DNA of 64,000 nt from Candidatus Babelota bacterium (GTDB taxonomy: Bacteria; Babelota; Babeliae; Babelales; Vermiphilaceae). Both the position numbers and the translations under genes were made by a program. The notes below the pieces were generated by a model. It had not been told where the DNA came from and searched no databases. It was given only the letters and a program-made list of their open reading frames with translations. The stretch spans positions 45,514-109,513 of the forward strand of contig JAHDWT010000005.1 in assembly GCA_023382795.1 (NCBI GenBank), in the 5' to 3' direction. Of the stretch, positions 61,533-64,000 are shown in pieces (within the stretch, counting starts at the first letter, position 1; every line of letters begins with the position of its first letter).

Positions 61533-64000
61533 TTAAATATCGCTGGCGATTGTTATGCGCGTTCCACCTTGTCCATTACTATCATATCCCGTGATCTCAA
61601 ATTGATTTCCCTCAATATCGCTACCAATAATCTTAAGGCCATCATAACTTACATCATGATCACCATTCTGCAATGGCACCGCTGAACCATTACGCAATGG
61701 GCTCAAGGCGGCAAGATCACCATCGACTGACGCATCGGTTGATCCCAAGCGTACCAATATATCTACATCGGATGGAGCAATAATTGCTGGACCACTTTCA
61801 AGAATCAGCGCCAACTCCATGAAGATATCAGAGATTGGTCTGGTAAGAACAAAATAATTATCTTGGATAAGAAGTTTAGTGTTGATATTTGGCGAGGTAT
61901 CAAAATTAATATACTGAATATACCCGTTACCACGATGCTCACCACCATAAACAACACCTGTCCTGTTATCAAACATAACCGGAATGTCATCAAGATTTGG
62001 ACTCATACGAATAAGACCCGATTCAAGAATATTTACACCGACGCTGACCTTGCGCAATTGTATGCTCGATCCTTCGGTAAATCTCAATGCGTTAAGAACA
62101 CCAGCATTTGAGATATCATCAGTTGTTGATTGCCCATTATTCATATTAAATTCAACAATACCCCGCATGACGCTCAAATTGCTTGACTGGTTAAAGAGCA
62201 CATCATAACGACCACGTTGGAACGTAAGCAACGCATCTGAATGATCAAGAATGAATGCACCAAGACCATCCGCTCGTATAGAAAGACAATCAAAAATATC
62301 ATCACCAAATATGAGCTGCGATGCTTTATCAAGCAACACATAACCAGCATCACGCACCTGGAAGATGCCATGCCCACTTACCGTAACTACCGCATCCTCC
62401 TCTAAGTGGAACTGTGCGCGCTCTTCAATAATCAATTGTGGCCAATCATCACCACTAAGGCCGGTTGGTGTCTCTTGACAGTCCTGGCCATCTAAATAGA
62501 AACTTGTGCCTGCTTTAACCTCAACAATACCTTCGCCGGTAAAGAGTACGCGGGAACGCTCCGCTAACGACACGGTACCATTATTTAAATTCAGTGGATC
62601 ATACACGGCAGGATCAAAAATGACTCGTGGTAGGTTCATATCGCCAAAACAAGGGCAAAATTCAAATACTACTGCAGTATTGGCTACCGGTAACATGGAG
62701 TAGTCAAAATAGAGATCACCATCAACCACAATGAAACAATCTCGACATTCCGGACAGCACTCATCAATCTGTGACTGCAGATACCCGGTACTTGTCTCCA
62801 ATGCATCAATTTGTGATTGCAAGTACCCTGTAGACGTCTTTAGTTCTTCGCAACATGATTCTGATGCTGATTCTAATTCATCAATTTGTGATTGTAGATA
62901 CCCAGTGCTTGTCTCAAGTGCATCGATCTGTGATTGCAATGCCTCACAACACGTTGGTGTTTCTATTTCATCTATCTGCGATTGTAGATACCCAGTACTC
63001 GTCTCAAGTGCGTCGATCTGCGATTGTAAGGCTTCACAACATGTTGGCGTCTCGATCTCATCTATTTGTGACTGTAGATACCCAGTGCTTGTTTCAAGTG
63101 CGTCAATCTGCGATTGCAATGCTTCACAACATGTTGGCGTTTCTATCTCATCTATTTGCGATTGTAGATATCCGGTGCTTGTCTCAAGTGCGTCGATCTG
63201 CGACTGCAAGTAACCCGTGGATGTCTTGAGCTCCTCACAGCATGACTCTGACGCTGACTCCAATTCATCAATCTGTGATTGTAGATACCCTGTGCTCGTT
63301 TCTAGCGCATCAATCTGTGACTGCAATGCTTCACAGCACGTTGGCGTCTCGATCTCATCAATCTGTGATTGCAGATACCCAGTGCTTGTCTCTAACTCAT
63401 CAATCTGCGATTGTAAGGCCTCGCAACACGTTGGTGTTTCTATTTCATCAATCTGTGACTGCAAATAGCCAGTACTTGTCTCTAGTTCATCTATCTGTGA
63501 TTGCAAGTATCCCGTAGAAGTCTTTAACTCATCGCAACATGACTCCGAGGCTGATTCCAATTCATCAATCTGTGATTGCAGATAGCCGGTACTCGTCTCG
63601 AGCGCATCTATCTGCGATTGCAAGTATCCCGTAGAAGTCTTTAACTCTTCACAACACGACTCTGATGCGGATTCCAATTCATCAATCTGTGATTGCAGAT
63701 AGCCGGTACTCGTCTCGAGCGCATCTATCTGCGATTGCAAGTACCCTGTGGAGGTCTTGAGCTCTTCACAGCATGACTCTGATGCTGATTCCAATTCATC
63801 AATCTGTGATTGCAGATATCCGGTACTTGTCTCTAACTCATCAATTTGTGATTGCAGATACCCGGTGCTCGTCTCGAGCGAATCTATCTGCGATTGTAAG
63901 TAACCCGTAGATGTCTTTAACTCATCGCAACACGACTCCGAGGCTGATTCCAACTCATCAATCTGCGATTGCAGATATCCAGTACTTGTCTCGAGCGAAT
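61533..64000 (-). CDS. Repeat-stalk surface protein with C-terminal beta-solenoid, partial
   Basis: The gene runs off the right edge, so the N-terminus (and any signal peptide) is missing; about 820 residues are visible. The first part is a coiled-coil stalk of 14-residue repeats (ETSTGYLQSQIDEL), 18 complete copies, broken by 6 ESASESCCxEL and 5 ETPTCCEAL modules. It ends ECCPECRDC, then a region of about 400 residues rich in short beta turns and Asn/Gly/Asp (for example GEGIVEVKAGTSFYLDG, GHGIFQVRDAGYVLLD) that looks like a right-handed beta-helix or autotransporter-type passenger. No C-terminal barrel is fused; a separate barrel gene follows. Confidence 0.8.
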   Translation of the reverse strand, partial: SLETSTGYLQSQIDELESASESCCDELKTSTGYLQSQIDSLETSTGYLQSQIDELETSTGYLQSQIDELESASESCCEELKTSTGYLQSQIDALETSTGYLQSQIDELESASESCCEELKTSTGYLQSQIDALETSTGYLQSQIDELESASESCCDELKTSTGYLQSQIDELETSTGYLQSQIDEIETPTCCEALQSQIDELETSTGYLQSQIDEIETPTCCEALQSQIDALETSTGYLQSQIDELESASESCCEELKTSTGYLQSQIDALETSTGYLQSQIDEIETPTCCEALQSQIDALETSTGYLQSQIDEIETPTCCEALQSQIDALETSTGYLQSQIDEIETPTCCEALQSQIDALETSTGYLQSQIDELESASESCCEELKTSTGYLQSQIDALETSTGYLQSQIDECCPECRDCFIVVDGDLYFDYSMLPVANTAVVFEFCPCFGDMNLPRVIFDPAVYDPLNLNNGTVSLAERSRVLFTGEGIVEVKAGTSFYLDGQDCQETPTGLSGDDWPQLIIEERAQFHLEEDAVVTVSGHGIFQVRDAGYVLLDKASQLIFGDDIFDCLSIRADGLGAFILDHSDALLTFQRGRYDVLFNQSSNLSVMRGIVEFNMNNGQSTTDDISNAGVLNALRFTEGSSIQLRKVSVGVNILESGLIRMSPNLDDIPVMFDNRTGVVYGGEHRGNGYIQYINFDTSPNINTKLLIQDNYFVLTRPISDIFMELALILESGPAIIAPSDVDILVRLGSTDASVDGDLAALSPLRNGSAVPLQNGDHDVSYDGLKIIGSDIEGNQFEITGYDSNGQGGTRITIASDI
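62761..64000 (-). repeat. 42-bp-based coding repeat array
   Basis: Tandem units encoding TSTGYLQSQID plus Cys-Cys spacers, continuing past the window edge. Copies differ mainly at synonymous third positions, so protein sequence is held while DNA drifts. One pair (63553-63626 and 63670-63743) is identical over 74 bases at an offset of 117, a recent duplication. The array looks periodic like a CRISPR but is one continuous reading frame. Confidence 0.92.

Noticed and set aside
62731..63517. Rightward open frames full of SSICDCRYPVLVS-type repeats
   Set aside because: They are antisense readings of the leftward repeat-stalk gene; periodicity is inherited from its 42-bp units and synonymous drift favours the leftward frame.
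62761..64000. CRISPR-like periodicity
   Set aside because: Units are 42-50 bases without unique spacers, in one open reading frame, and no cas genes are present.

Overview
The window reads as an ordinary bacterial chromosome (standard stops, ATG/GTG/TTG starts, Shine-Dalgarno sites of the AAGGAG type) from a diderm organism. YidC carries a large periplasmic domain, there is a lipobox lipoprotein, a predicted outer-membrane beta-barrel, RseP and MurC. The mix of a compact core, many small signal-peptide proteins without clear homologues, exported TPR proteins and a coiled-coil surface protein built of Cys-Cys and 'TGYLQSQID' repeats reminds me of the host-associated candidate phylum Dependentiae (TM6). 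That placement is an inference; a 16S or ribosomal-protein tree would decide it.

Layout. 1-8.3 kb: a DNA alkyltransferase, then a leftward block with pyrG, a nucleoside transporter, prfA, rpmE, a tRNA-Val/Asn/Asp operon with its own promoter, spoIID-like, rnhA, a zinc-ribbon protein and a CAU tRNA. 8.4-16.2 kb: a small membrane protein, a 400-base gap, a pmm-nfo-gapA operon, and a rightward sbcC-cyclase pair ending in a strong terminator. 16.3-35.8 kb: one uninterrupted leftward translation supercluster, rpsL-rpsG-fusA-tuf-S10-spc-alpha, 34 genes plus a NifU-like gene, lacking rpmD, with a good promoter upstream of rpsL. 36.2-46.2 kb: rseP, rplM, an NhaC antiporter with two small membrane proteins, yidC-recR-pepP, merR-murC. 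46.4-52.8 kb: a glycine-zipper protein, a Cys-rich mini-protein, and the ffh-rpsP-khpA-trmD-rplS-lipoprotein operon (no rimM; TrmD is fused to a second SPOUT methyltransferase), then hflX.

52.8-64 kb is different. Nine successive genes all encode proteins with an N-terminal signal peptide or membrane segment, or (for the last) a surface-protein architecture whose N-terminus lies outside the window. They include two tandem TPR-glycosyltransferase paralogues, an AAA+ ATPase with a signal-like N-terminus, a pseudopilin-like protein, a beta-barrel and a long repeat-stalk/beta-solenoid protein. Nucleotide-dependent folds behind signal peptides are the main puzzle of the window: either the hydrophobic N-termini are anchors, or these enzymes work outside the bacterium, for example in a host cell. 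I regard this island as the best candidate for an undescribed system.
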